This document shows, piece by piece, positions 12,278-25,462 of a stretch of 64,000 nucleotides of DNA. The number at the start of each line of letters is the position of its first letter. Position 1 is the stretch's first letter. The stretch comes from Cokeromyces recurvatus. Taxonomy: Eukaryota > Mucoromycota > Mucoromycetes > Mucorales > Mucoraceae. The position numbers and the translations under genes were made by a program. The stretch spans positions 372,001-436,000 of the forward strand of contig NW_026251398.1 in NCBI RefSeq assembly GCF_025118155.1, read 5' to 3'. Below the pieces are notes generated by a model. That model was not told the DNA's origin, did no database searches, and saw only the letters and a list, made by a program, of their open reading frames with translations.

Positions 12278-15240
12278 ATGTCATCATCCAATTACTCTAT
12301 AGAATCTGAAATGAAGAATTTATCTCTTCATAACAATAGTAGTTATGAACTTCCTGGTTACCGTCATGACAACGTCAATGATGACGACGATCGACCCCTT
12401 TCTTATCATCAACAACATGATTTGAACTCAGCACAATTGATGACTCAAAAAAGACCTTTACCACCTAGTCATCAAACTAGCATCCCTAACGATATAGCTG
12501 CTATACAATCTCTTTATGACACTTATTTGCAAAAGATTTATTTTGAAGGACATATCTTATTAAAGCAAGGCAATGAATGGTTTCCTTGGTATCTTCAATT
12601 ATCGGGTCCTACCTTGACCTTATGGGAAGATACATTAACGAAAAAGGCACCTTATGCAAGCTATCAAATTATAGATGCTGTTATCAGATTTTTGGGTCGT
12701 GTAGAACAAGAAGGTCATAATAATGTCTTTTCGATTATTTTATCCGAGCAAACCCTTTTGTTAGATGCTCCTGATTATCAAACATTAATCTCTTGGATAG
12801 CTGCCTTTCGATTATCTTGTTTTGAATGGGCCAAAATTCAAGAATGTTTCACTCGTCGTCTGTTGTCAAGACCTACGTATGGGGATGCACTAAGTAAATC
12901 AAATTTAACAACTCATCTCGAGGGTCCCTTACAGGTGCGATTGGATCCTTTAAGTCATGAATGGCGTACCTATTGGGTAGTTGTATCTGATAGACCTGAG
13001 CCCAATAACAGTGATAAGGAAGAAAAGAAGAAAAGCAAGTTGAAACTCTTTGGAGGTTCAAAGAAGAAAAAGTCGGAAAAAAAGGAATTATTTGGACGTG
13101 GGCAGTTATTGATATATGAATCCAGCGAGAAAACAAGGCAACCTATTTTAACGCTTGTGAATGTCGTTCAATCGTATATGCTTTATAATCTTCAAAATGC
13201 AAATTTGACAGATGTATTTAAGGTAGAGGGTAATAATCTTGGTCAAAATGGGACAAGTACTATTTTGATCAAAGCTGCATCACTTCAAGAGCTTGTTCAA
13301 TGGACAGTGGCTACATTTGATGCCTTTAAACTGTATGGAAGGCCTAATCGTTTAAGTGATGATCCTTTTAATATTAATTCTCTCAATTTTGGTGAACAGC
13401 AAACAAAGCCCGGTACCTTATTTTTGGAATTATCTGAAGTCCTTAACCAACTGAATGTAGATTTTGTTCATGATACTTTGCTGGATACAAAGGCACAATT
13501 TACAGGTTGTTTATTACATAAAGTACAACAACAACGTCAACAACACTATTTTAATGCTCATCATCATCATCGCCAGCAACAACAACAGCAACAGCAACAA
13601 CAACAACAACAACAACAACAACAACCAATGGGGTTAATTCATCAAATTCCTACAGGTACTTCTTCTAGTACCTATTCATCACGTCCTCCTTCTCAAAGAA
13701 CCTCTGTTCATTCAAGTCAATCTTCTTCTATTAATACACCTATCAATCGTCCTCAATTACAACCACAACAGAAACGGACAAGTAATAATCCTATACCAAT
13801 CACAATAACAGCATCCGGTCGTCAAGTCTATGCAAGTGATGATAGTAGTGACGATAATGAAGAAGAACAAGAAAGTGAAGACGAGAGTGATGATGATCAT
13901 GATTCAGTCTTTGAGAAATCAAAATTGAAGGTAGAAAAGAAAACAGCCGAGAATATTCAGCAACAACCACCTTCAAATGCACCTATTCCTACTACTACAT
14001 CAAATAATAAAAAACAAGTTGTAAAGAAGGAAGATAAAGAGAGTGAAGATGAGTTTGGATTGTTATCAGACAGTAGCAATGAGAAAAAACCGAGAGCGAC
14101 AGAGAATCGTAATAGTAATAGACCTAAACCTAGAATGTCAAGAACTCAAGTGAGCATAAGTGACTCGGATTCAGAAGAAGAAGAAATAGAGCATGGTCGT
14201 TATTCTGGAAATAATGATGATGTTGACTCTGATGATGACGTACCTATTCAACAACACTATCAACAGCGACAACAAGATAGTGTTTATTATGAAGATCACC
14301 CTGGAGGACTTCCATGGGATAGTGCAAGTATGATGATGGAACAACAACAACAATATCATCATCCACAAGCTTACTATGACCAAGGTTATCCAGAGTATGA
14401 TGAAAATGGACCTATCATTCCTCAACTTGGAGATCGTTTTGCAACACAAAATAGTCTATTAGATACATATCGACTTGAGCGTGGCACTGCTCATGATCAA
14501 GAAGGATATGCTAGAGCCACAGGACAACCTCTTATTCAAGTCCCTAACAAGCCTCCTGAACCACGTGCAGGTCTCGTTGGCATGATTTCTCAGATTGAAC
14601 ATGAAAAGAAGCAGAAGGAGGCTAACAAACATTTAATGATGAATAATAGTCGTGAACGTATGATGATGATGGAAAGGGAAAAATATCTACTAGAGCAAAG
14701 AGCTCAACAACAACAACAACAACAAATGATGCCGGTAAAATCAAGCTTGTGTTTATATTAAAGAAAGACTTTATTGACTTTTTTTTTTTTTTTGTATAGT
14801 CTACAGCGAGTATGATAAACCCAATCATGAATCCAAGCGTGAATACATTGAATCCAAGCTTGAATGCATTAAATCCAAGTATGAATGTGTTGAATCCAGG
14901 CATGAATATGATGAATCCAATGATGTATTCAAATATGATGCCCATAATGTCAAGTCAAATGTCTATGATGTCAGGACAGATGCCCATGGTGATGAATCCA
15001 ATGATGTATCCTACCATGATGCAACAGTCTTATCCAGGCATGATGCCAAATATGATGGACCCTCGTCTCTTGCTGTTGCAACAACAACAACAACAACAAC
15101 AGCAACTATGGCAGCAACAACAAATGTTGAATAGTCGTTTTAACACAAGTCAACAAAGTATATTAGAAGATGAAGATGATGATATTCCTCTGGGAACTAA
15201 AGATACAAATACTGCCATACCCCCTACCAGACATAAATAA
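12278..15240 (+). CDS. CAF120/SKG3-like PH-domain protein
   Basis: Fungal double-PH protein related to yeast Caf120 (CCR4-NOT associated) and Skg3 (bud neck). Exons 12278..14734 and 14800..15240 join in phase 0 (MMP then STAS) to give 965 residues. The first PH domain is at about residues 88-185, starting YFEGHILLKQGNEWFPWYLQ. A second PH-like region at about 210-360 begins GPLQVRLDPLSHEWRTYWVV and ends in the family signature DAFKLYGRPNRL. The rest is low complexity: a His/Gln tract, acidic Ser-rich clusters such as SDSDSEEEEIE, and a Met/Asn/Pro repeat region encoded by exon 2. The intron start (CCG/GTAAAA) removes a TAA that would otherwise end the frame at 14761. Phosphoinositide binding is inferred from the PH fold only. 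Confidence 0.85.
13574..13624 (+). repeat. CAA/CAG repeat encoding 17 consecutive Gln
   Basis: Mixed CAG/CAA repeat within the CAF120-like CDS, preceded by four His codons. Smaller CAA runs occur near 14707..14725 and 15078..15102. Confidence 0.9.
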
Positions 15241-15408
15241 AATTACATAATAATAATAATAATAAAACATTTAATTTTTTATTATAATAATAATACTAAT
15301 CTATGTAAATGTTTACGTTATTTTTTTTTCTCTTTCTCACTCTCACTCTCTCTGTCTGTATGTATATATTTATATATGTATATCTATGTGTTTTTGTGCA
15401 TGTATGTA

Positions 15409-15411
<3 letters not shown>

Positions 15412-15439
<28 letters not shown>
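15412..15439. repeat. (GT)14 microsatellite between convergent genes
   Basis: Fourteen GT units, 17 bp past the threonine synthase stop codon, in the short convergent intergenic stretch with the CAF120-like gene. Confidence 0.9.
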
Positions 15440-15442
<3 letters not shown>

Positions 15443-15455
15443 TAGAATAGACTTA

Positions 15456-17048
15456 TTAGAAAGAAATACCTTCATCATGTAATTCTTTTTCAATAGCATT
15501 CATCACCAATTTAGGATCAGCACGTTCAATATAAGTAACACGACGTTCCTTTTCTAATAAACCATGGAATTCAGTAGGTAATACATCCTTACCAAAATCA
15601 AATCCAGATGCAGTCTTTAATGACTCCTCAACAGCTTCAGAGAATTTAGCAGGATGAGCAGTAGCCAAACAAATAAAGACTTCATTCGTCTTGACATTAT
15701 CTCTCTTCATTATCTGTTCAGCAGCATGTACACCAACAGAAGTATGAGGATCAAGAACATAATGGTATTTATCATAAAAGTCACGAATAGTGTCTAAGGT
15801 CTCTTTATCTGTCACACGAGCAGCATCAAAGATTTCACGAGCCTTCAAGACAACTTGATCAGAGACACGGAAGACACCATTTTGCTTTAATTCCTGCATC
15901 CAACCGGCAACTGTCTCTCCTGCTTTATCATCATTACTTTCACTATCAGATTCACGTGCAAGATACCATAAAAGACGTTCAAAGTTAGAGGAAACCAAGA
16001 TATCCATAGCAGGTGATAATGTGGCCTTAACGCCACCTTCAGGACCTGTTTGCTTTTCATAAGCATGAGAGGCAAAGAAACGATATAAAATATCATTTTC
16101 ATTAGTAGCAATTAATAACTTATTAGCAGGAAGACCCATACGATAGGCATAATAACCAGCCAAGACATCACCAAAGTTACCAGTAGGGACAGAGAAGTTA
16201 AATTTAACATCAGAAGTATTTAAGGTACGTAAGAGGCTAAAGTAAGCTTGGAAATAGTACACCGTTTGTGCCAAAATACGTGCCCAGTTAATAGAGTTGA
16301 CAGCACCAAGATGATGACGATCATTAAATTCCTTATTACCAAAGAGTGTTTTCACGATGTCTTGACAGTCATCAAAAGTACCCTCGACAGAGAAGTTATG
16401 AACGTTAGCATCAAGGACAGTAGTCATTTGAGCTTCTTGAATAGGGCTGACACGACCATTAGGATGTAAAATAAATACAGATACATTCTTCTTATTACGA
16501 AGACCATAAATAGCAGCACTAACAAAATATTAAATAAATTAATAATTACTTGGCAAAAAAAGAAAAAAAAATATGTATTTTTACCTGCCAGTATCACCAG
16601 AGGTAGCACCAACAACAGTTAATCTATGTGTTTGACCATTTGTTTCTTTACGATTACGACGTTCCAAGAAATATTCAAACAAGTTACCAACAAATTGAAG
16701 AGCAACATCCTTGAAGGCAAAAGTAGGACCATGGAATAACTCCAAGACATGAAGTCCGTCATGAACCTTTGCAACAGGTGTAACATCTTTTGAACGAAAA
16801 GTAGAATAAGATTTCTCAACAAGATTCTTCAAATCTTCACGAGGGATTTCAGATTCATCGATGTATAAAGAAAGAATTTCGGTGGCTAATTGTTGAAAGG
16901 TGTAGTTGGACCAATTTTGTTGCCAATTAGCAGGCAATTGAGGAATAGATTGAGGAATGAAGAGACCACCATCAGGGGCTAAACCTGTCATAACAGCTTC
17001 CTCAAAAGTGTAGTCCTTAACTTGTCCACGAGTTGATCTATATTTCAT
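15456..17048 (-). CDS. THR4: threonine synthase
   Basis: PLP enzyme that converts O-phosphohomoserine to threonine, the last step of threonine synthesis. Exons (complement) 16585..17048 and 15456..16518 give 508 residues, close to yeast Thr4 (514). It starts MKYRSTRGQV, as the yeast-type enzymes do. The PLP lysine lies in HGPTFAFKDVALQ and the phosphate-binding loop in GATSGDTGSAAIYGL. The single intron splits the Ser of GDTGS and is confirmed by that motif. A perfect Gcn4-type site lies 137 bp upstream of the start, which suggests general amino acid control. The gene ends 215 bp from the CAF120-like stop. Confidence 0.96.
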
Positions 17049-17184
17049 AATGTTTAAAGGGGAAAAGAAAAATGTAATAATAAAAAAAAAATGAGTAAAG
17101 TTATGTTTATGATAAATTTAAGATCAGATTTTTAATCCAATTATACATTTACCTTTTACACAAAAAAAAAAAAAAAAAAAAAAG

Positions 17185-17191
17185 TGACTCA
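17185..17191 (-). promoter_or_regulatory. Gcn4/CPC1-type site TGACTCA upstream of THR4
   Basis: TGACTCA, in the context GTGACTCAT, lies 137 bp upstream of the THR4 start, next to a poly(A)22 tract (17162..17183). A CCAAT follows at about 17199. TGACTCA is the consensus of Gcn4-family bZIP activators that control amino acid biosynthesis genes, including THR4 in yeast. Function here is inferred from motif and context. Confidence 0.55.
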
Positions 17192-19206
17192 TTTTTATCC
17201 AATAATTCATTCATTGGTTTATGTTAATTTAGAATTCAAATTCAACAAGCCGCTTCAATGTTTATGTTATACACATTTTATTTAAATCCAATGAGTACAC
17301 TGATAATTATCTATCACAGTTGCTCTGGGAAGCTCTTTTTTTTTTTAAAAAAAAAGTAAATAAATTAAAAACCCTTAATGGGCTTAAGAGAAAGGTGCAA
17401 ATTCATATTACAGTATTTTGGATGAAATCAAGACTAGTTAAAAAAATAGATCAAATAATACAATTTTGAAAAGTAAAAATAGATTTAGTAGACGAAATAA
17501 AACTAGTTTTTATACATGTTCACCTGTAAAAATCTAAATTTTCCGTTAAGAAAAAAACGGTATTCAAGATTATAGTATTATTGTTTCTGATAAGAGAATA
17601 CAGAGATCAGTTATTATCTTATTAGAGATTTGATGAATATTTAATGCAAAATTGCAGTCATATTCAGATAGTATCGCATAGCTTTGGTAAGATAATTAGA
17701 CGTTGTAATGGCTTGTTATTGCAACATAAATTTTCTTTTGAAGCATGATGAATAGCAAGTCTGTTTTATATAAAAGCAAGTATATTAATTAATGTTAACA
17801 TCGCAGTAATAGTTTATCACTTTAAAAGTTCTATGGTAGCTGCAGTCAAATCATTACATCTTTGTCTATTCAACAATTCTTTCCATACTATGTTGGTGGA
17901 TTACGGTAGAATACCTTTAAACTTGACAATGTCTTTACTAAACATGCCATTCCCAAAGGCTATAACCGGAATTTTCATATTATCTTGATATATATTTGTG
18001 TCCTTTGTCTACTATGTAATGAGTACAAAATAATATATTTACTCTCGACAGGTCTTTGAATAAAACTATACTAGCACTTGATTTCCGCTTAAAGCATTGC
18101 TTTCTAGGATTATTAGAATAAAGAAGAGAAGGGATAAGCAATTAGATTTTTATTGATTACATGAAAAAAAAAGTGTTATCAATACTTGGAAATAAAAATA
18201 AAGTAGTAGCATAGTTGAGAAAGATATAATTTATATTAGCACATTTCTTGAAGTATGTATATCTGTAATAAAGTATGTTATAGTCTAGAAAAAGAGGATA
18301 TATTAACTATAAATAGTAATTAGCTTAAGATAGAAATGCATAACTTTTATTATAGACTTCCCCTTTCTCTTCTCATTTTATATCTTAAATAAGAGTCTTT
18401 ATTACTATAATATTGCATATTTGTTCTTTGAACAATAGAGAAAAGAATTGGTAATAGCTACAATCAAAATTACGCAAATTAAAGCAGAATGTTAGTTAAT
18501 TATTCAACATATTCATGCTAGTTCCATCTTTTTTCTAGTCTCTCTATTCTAACACATCTAAAGCTACCTATTTCACAAAAGACGCATTGATAAACTAGTC
18601 CTCTTATTGCAACTAATACATCAATAGATTGTAAATTCCTTGGATTAATATTAGTAGATTTCTAGAGTCTGAATTTATTGAAAGCATTCTTTTTATTACT
18701 AGATATACGGATCCAATGACGTAAAGTAAAAGCACACAAACACATAGACACACACATACACATAGACCTAGTTTCAAATAACTTACTTAGCTTATACTCT
18801 CAGTGAATAGAATGAAAATACCCGTTTTAGAAAATGAAATATAAATAATTATTAATAAGCTTAAGAATGTACTCAAGTTGTTCAAGGGAGGTTATTAAGC
18901 TCTGAATTCGTATATAAGAAGCCTTTTAGTTGTATTATAAAGGCCACTACATCTTAACAATAATTATCAAACTTGAAGCTACTTGTTTACTAGTGTCTAT
19001 TCTAATCTGATATCATTTCTTTTAGTTAAATATAAAGTTTGATATCATAGTTAGATTTTAATTTATTATTTTCACTTTAACTGTCAAAAAATGGTTTTAT
19101 CCATTAAGCGGATGTTAAATAATATGTCTAAAACAATCAATAAAAACAAAAAATTTTCAAGTCAATAATCCGATCATAAAAAAAAAGACAAATTAATTAA
19201 AATATA

Positions 19207-19209
<3 letters not shown>

Positions 19210-19239
<30 letters not shown>
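19210..19239. repeat. poly(dT)30 immediately upstream of TRM3 start
   Basis: Run of 30 T ending 22 bp before the ATG at 19262. It sits where a core promoter or 5' leader would be. Confidence 0.85.
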
Positions 19240-19261
19240 CCAAGATAAAGAAAAGTTAAAA

Positions 19262-22200
19262 ATGGATTTTACGTCTATTCCTTTTCAAACTCTTCTTATT
19301 GATACAGCAAATGACGAACAACTTTTGGGATATTTAACACAACTCGACCAACAATATCGAAATGCTACTGACATACAGGTTCGTTTTGATAGTCTTCAGA
19401 TCATGTTGCCGATCTTTAAGGCTCATTTAATACGATTAAGCGATCCAAAACGAGAACAAGACTCGATTGAACAGTTTCTTTTGAATTGGTTACAACTAAC
19501 AGCCTTACGCTCGAAAGAACATCGAGAAGATAATACTCAACAAGAGTGTATGACTCTTTTAAGAAAGTTATTTGCTTATGTAATGGCACGACATATCCTG
19601 TTATACAGTCAAGACGATAACTTTGGAGAAAAGATGATCATCACCACTTTGACTTATTTGGTGAATTTAATGGATACTGAACCTGATTTGGTGGATCTGA
19701 AGCCCTTGGAATTCATAGAATCTAATCTAAGTGATCGTCATCTATGGAATAAATATATAGCATCTCAACTAATGACTGCCAATGAAAATGGGCAACGAGA
19801 TCAACTACCTTCTTTAAGTGAGGATAATTGGCTTGACTTGACTTCAACCATAGAGTTACTTCAGTTATTTGTACGTGATCTAAATGAAAACCAGGAATGG
19901 AAAGATATAAAGAAAAGAGACATCTATCCTTGGATAGATTTGATCTTTACAGTTGCTGTATCTATGGTACCTTGTACAGATATTCCAGCAAGAACAAAGC
20001 TAAACCATGATTTATTACCAAATCTATTTCGTTGGCAGCAAAATAGTTTACAGCAAGTAGAAATCAAAAAGCAAATTGATTGGTGCGAGGTAAAAGAACA
20101 GACAAACAAACAAAAATATTTGAGTATTAATCTCAAAGAATGATCTTTGTAACAAAGCTTATTTTTTATTATAGATGATTTGGAGTCGTACACTTCAAAT
20201 GTTTGCTCTTCCTGCTATTAATCTTTTAAGATTAGAAATTTATGGCTTAATTGCTCGTTTCTTTGAGTTTTACTTTGGAATCAAAAATGAGACAGATAAG
20301 AATGAATCAAATATCATACTTAAAGATCTTCGATTTAATCAGGATTTTTTCAATATCTTACAGGTGAATATACAGATATATATATACATATACATTTATA
20401 CATATATTTATATATACATTTATATAAATTTTAGAGCGGTCTTAAAAGCAATGATTCATCAGCACGTAAATACTCTTCTTACATATTAAAACGAATTATT
20501 GACTTTACCGATAAGCATCCACCTCAACACGATGATAGTAATAAATGGTTACCTTATTTTCGCTGGAGCTCTGAACATGCTTCCCGTTATTTAACCTTTT
20601 GGGATGATTGGTTCTTACTTTATGACATTATGCATGAAAATGTCATTCATCTTGTTGATCCTGTCTTGCCAAGATTCGAACTCATCCTGAAGGAAACAGA
20701 CAGTCTCCAGCTTGATCCTTCCTGGTGGATTCTATTGTTTTACCGAGGCTTTGAAAATGACACACCTTCTGTTAAAAAATGTCTTTTAGAATACATTTTT
20801 GGACAACGCCAGCATGACGTTTTAAATAAATTGGCTATCCAACCTAGTTTCATGTTTGATGCACTTTTGAAAGTGGTTGATAACACTTCTCTCTTTCAGG
20901 TCCCCACTATAGGGACCATGGTAAGTCCATTTGGTGAACATTTCAAGACCTTCATGACACATTTGATCCATGATGGATTTGTAAAGGGTCAAGAGGAAGA
21001 ACGAACTAGAGTTTTAAGACAATTGATCTGTCATTTGTCACGTGTTGTGAACAGTCCTTTACCCATTTTATATGCTATGGAGGCCTTGGCTGAGGTAGAT
21101 GAGAGAGTAGTCGATGCTTGGGGTCCTGAAGAGTTAAAGTCATTAAGAATCCTTGTTGATCGACATCGTAACTTCAAGTAAGAAATAGAATAACATGCAT
21201 TTATGTTGCTCATGACTATAGCTTTATTTGCTTTGCTTTTGTTGTTGTTGTTTTTTTTTCTAGTATCTCTACTACAAAACAATTTTTGCGTAAATTGGGT
21301 ATTCAAGCAGTTGTTAAACTTAGTAATACAGCTCTTCTTTCATTTTCAGATATTGCAAAGTAAGTTCAATCAGAACTCTTTCATATATATATATATATGC
21401 TTCCCCACCACCGAAAATAGATAGATTGATAGATAATAATATTTATTTTACTACTCTTTAAAGAACTATTTCTTCTCTAGTTAACGAATATCCAGTAAAA
21501 ACGAATTCCAGAGAATTTAAATTATTACGTTACTGGTTAGAAAACAAAATCTCAAAAGATCAGGTAAGAATAAATATAAATATTTTACTTGAATTTTTAT
21601 CATAGCATCTATATTAATATGTGTATAATATATATCTGGATTAGTCAATTTCAACTATCTTGGATGGTTTAAAAGAACGTATCAAGACTTATGTGTATGA
21701 TTTGGAAACTGAGACAATTCCTGAAGCAATATTACGTAATCAAGCGAATGTATTAGTACGCACTTCTATCTTTGTTATTATGGATAAAAATGGACAATTA
21801 GATATGAATCGAGCATTAGATCTTTTCTCCGTTTTTTCGAAGCAATTAAAGGATTCTTCCAGGTAAAATATATATATCTTAATAGTAGGCTTGCTTTATT
21901 AGTATTTTTAACGTAAAAAAAAAAAAAAAAGTGATGACAACACATTTTCTAGACTTCTAACTTTACTTAATGCCTTATGGGAAAATTGGAGTCATACGTT
22001 TGAAGAAACAAGCGGCAAAGATCTTTTGAAACTTATTGGCTTAGACGATACTAGTGAAAGTATTTTTTATATATTGGAAAGAATAGATAAAAACTATCTT
22101 ATTGTATCAGAAGTTAGCACTACCGATGATGATGTACTAGAATTATATCTGTCATTGACAAAGTATTTCTTATTATCATTGAATGGAAATAAGAAGCAAC

Positions 22201-24984
22201 AACAGCAGCTTATTCAAAACTATTATAACAAATGTCTTGAATTAATACAATATCGTTCATCTATGATAGACCCTAATCATGAAATGTTGAAAGCAACTTA
22301 TCTTCACTTATTAAGCATAGTATATGAAGTCGCAAGACAGCCAGAATATATCGGATTATTAGCTTGCGATTCTACTATAACGGATATGGTTGTTGGTCTT
22401 CAAATGAAACGTACACAAGAAGCATTACGCAACAAGTAAGTATTCCATGTATTAGATACATGTATGTCTGTATTCTATTTTCACTCACTCCTTCTAATTT
22501 GCTTTAGGACATGGGGTGATTCTGTATCTACTTTTATTCGTAATAAATGGAACTGTATTGAAAATATAGTTCGTTATGCAGCTATAATTAAAAAGAAGAT
22601 GGATCAAGATCCATCGTTATCTTATACATTCTTTGAACCATCCACCATTTATGAAGAAGCTGTTGAACAACTTGAATGTAGTTCTGAACAATCAGGAGAA
22701 TCTATCATTCGTAGTTTTGGTCCCCTTTTAGCTTTCCCTTCTTGGGATAAGACTGCTGAATTAGTAAACCTAGGTGTTGATCGTGCCCTTGCCTTTATGG
22801 AAGAATATGCTCAACAATCAAAGACATTCCCTCTCTTATTTAAAGCCTTTATTGATGTCCTTTTCCAACCAGAGTTACTCTCAATTCCTGAGCTTAACAA
22901 TTCAAATGAGGCTCCCTTGAAACGAGCTCTACAAAAAATATTGGATGTATCAGAGATTAAACCCTTCTTTGCTGCTCAAACAGCTCATTTGCTTCATGCC
23001 TATTGGTCAACTTTTACAAACGAAGCTAATCAATCCATGCTTAATTATATACATGAATTAAGAAAGTTACTTGTGTTTGGACCCTTGAGAGATCGTGATG
23101 ATCAAAAGTTGGAAGCTGCTTTGGCCACAAAAATAGCATCACCTGAAGAAATCTCGGCATCAGAAGGGTAACTAATAACAGTTTGTTTATTTTTGTTTTC
23201 TTTATTTATTTACTTGTTTATTTTATTTTATTTATTTATTTATTTTTTTTTTTTGTAAATAGCACTGTGGAATCGGTATTTAGCCAAAATGATTACCTTG
23301 TTCGTGTTAAAATGAATGATTTGTTGTTGAGATTAGATGGAAACAATAAGGACCATGTAGAACTTGCAAATCTGTTATTAGATAACTTTTTAGATGTTTT
23401 AAACAATAGCGATCTGTTTGAAAATACATTTGTGGCTACTGTAGAACATAGATTAAAGGTATTTTAGTTCATTTATTATTATACACTAAATAAATTAACC
23501 CTGTTCAATAGATTCGTATATGTTGTTCGATGCTTTTAATTATTGATTTTGCTTCTGAGGACAAGTTAAATAACTATATGGAGATCATCTTTGATATGAT
23601 GCGTAAGGAAACAGTTCCCTCTGTTCGATGCTATATTGAATGGTCTATGGTTCGTCTTTTACGTCGTTTCCCTGACCGTCTCCCACTTTACTATTCAAAA
23701 CTCGATGACACTAGTCATAAGCCCAATTATGTTATTTCCCTTCTTACAATTGCCTTTACCTTAGGTGAAGTTCTTCCTTCTGAACATGGAGAAGTCAAAG
23801 ACTACTTTGACACTATCTTTGTCCGTTTGGTACCCTGGTTAATCACAAATCATTTCGTGATTCGCTTATTTGCCTTTTGTGCATGGAGACGTAATTGGCA
23901 AGCGTATATTAAACGAGGTTATTATAACAAGGATGAACAACATGATCCTTATATTGCTTCCATCTTGAAGTTCATGGAGACTTACTCAGATTGTAAAAAG
24001 TTCTTTGATAAGATTGATGCACACTTTTATATGTCAAGATTTGATCCTCTTCAAGACTTTAATATTGAATTTATCTTTCGTCAAATGATGACTGAATTTG
24101 ATATGATTCATAATGAAAAGATTGGTTCTGTAAAGTAGATTATAAAAAAGTGAAGGATACAAAACCACAAAAAAACTGAACTCTTTTTTTTTTTTCCTTG
24201 TATATTATTATTATTATAGAGAGCATTTATTCAAGTCAATTCAAAAGTAGTAGATCGTTGTCCCTTTGAAAACTCATCTCGTAAATCTGTCTATACATGT
24301 GCTGATCCTACAGAAAAGATTGGTACATTAGTAGGAGACGAAGAAGAAGAAGAAGAAAGATTAGATAAGAAAGAGTCTGAAATGAATCCCTCTGAAGATG
24401 TCTATCAAAAGAAAATCATGCCTTGGGAAATGATGCTTGAAACAGATATGGATATGACAAAGAGTCTAGTTAAAAAGAATAGTAGACGTCGTAATGACCT
24501 TATTGTAGTAGCAAGTTTAATTGATAGATTACCCAACTTGGCAGGTCTCTGTCGTACTTGTGAAATATTCAATGCATCTCAATTAGTTGTCCCAACCTTA
24601 AAAATCAAGCAAGATCCTGGATTTACAAGTATTAGTGTTGCTTCTGAAAAGTGGATGCCGATGGTAGAGGTAGGACCTAATGATGTTGCTGCCTTCTTAG
24701 CAGCCAAGAAAGATGAAGGTTATACATTATGTGGTTTAGAACAAACAACAACAAGTGTTCGATTAGATGATCCAAACTTTGAATTCCCTGAGAAATGCAT
24801 CTTATTATTAGGTAAAGAAAGAGAAGGCGTACCAGCTGATTTGTTACAAATGTTAGATATAACCATTGAAATCCCTCAATATGGTATTACCCGTTCTTTA
24901 AATGTTCATGTCAGTGGTGCCATTTGTATCTATGAATACACAAAACAAATGAGTTGGAAACAGCAACAGATTTTAGACCATTAA
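19262..24984 (+). CDS. TRM3: TRM3/TARBP1-type tRNA (guanosine-18-2'-O)-methyltransferase
   Basis: Transfers a methyl group from S-adenosylmethionine to the ribose of G18 in the tRNA D-loop. Exons: 19262..20089, 20175..20363, 20435..21177, 21264..21359, 21464..21563, 21645..21862, 21953..22435, 22508..23167, 23263..23458, 23512..24129, 24220..24984. All phases close, giving 1631 residues (human TARBP1 is 1621). The long N-terminal part is helical. The family block GLKSNDSSARKYSSYILKRI begins exon 3. The C-terminal 180 residues form the SPOUT domain with its three motifs: NLAGLCRTCEIF, LLLGKEREGVPADLL, and GITRSLNVHVSGAICIYEY, which form the knotted AdoMet site. Exon 5 uses the acceptor after CTTTAAAG (21463), since the next AG (21480) would give a stop. 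Confidence 0.93.
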
Positions 24985-25462
24985 GATATATATATATATT
25001 CTTTATCCATTTATAATAATAAATAGACATTTCTTATATAAATCTATCTAATGATGGCATTCTATTCTATCATAATAACTAACTTGAACTTATTCGTATT
25101 AAGATAGACCATCAGATAATATGTGATAAGATTCAAATTGTTAAACATCATGATATGATAAATAATAATAATAATAATAAAAATAGCCAATTGTTGCTAA
25201 TGAAATGACAGTAAAACTACTACTATTTTATGTAGTAAAAATAATGTTTTTACATCATCTCTTTATTAGCCTGACTGAATCAAAAGGTGATTACTAGATT
25301 TTTTATAACGGTTACTCCACATTTTATTGTTCAAAGCCCGCTAGAGCTTTACCTACTACATGTGAAAATTTAAAATAATATAAAAATACACTATTTTTTT
25401 TTTTTTTGTTTAACTTTTTCTTTTCTCCTTTAAATAAATAATTTTTTATATATATATATATA
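24985..25462. other. 478-bp intergenic region, TRM3 / SCP2
   Basis: AT-rich, with an (AAT)n run near 25160 and T/A tracts. A (TA)n stretch (about 25445..25461) abuts the SCP2 start codon. No other gene seen. Confidence 0.7.

Larger units (their letters stand above)
17049..19261. other. 2.2-kb divergent intergenic region, THR4 / TRM3
   Basis: AT-rich with frequent stops in all frames. It contains the Gcn4-type site and poly(A)22 near THR4 and a T30 run at 19210..19239, just 22 bp before the TRM3 start. I see no tRNA, repeat family or conserved coding segment in between. Confidence 0.7.

Noticed and set aside
14171..14945. Minus-strand frames of about 90-107 codons across the CAF120-like gene
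   Set aside because: Shadows of repeat-coding plus-strand sequence.
15296..15499. Thr/His repeat frame on the minus strand
   Set aside because: Arises from the (GT)14 microsatellite; overlaps the end of threonine synthase.
21480..21483. CTCTAG acceptor for TRM3 exon 5
   Set aside because: Gives an immediate stop after the previous exon; the AG at 21463 keeps the frame and the protein.
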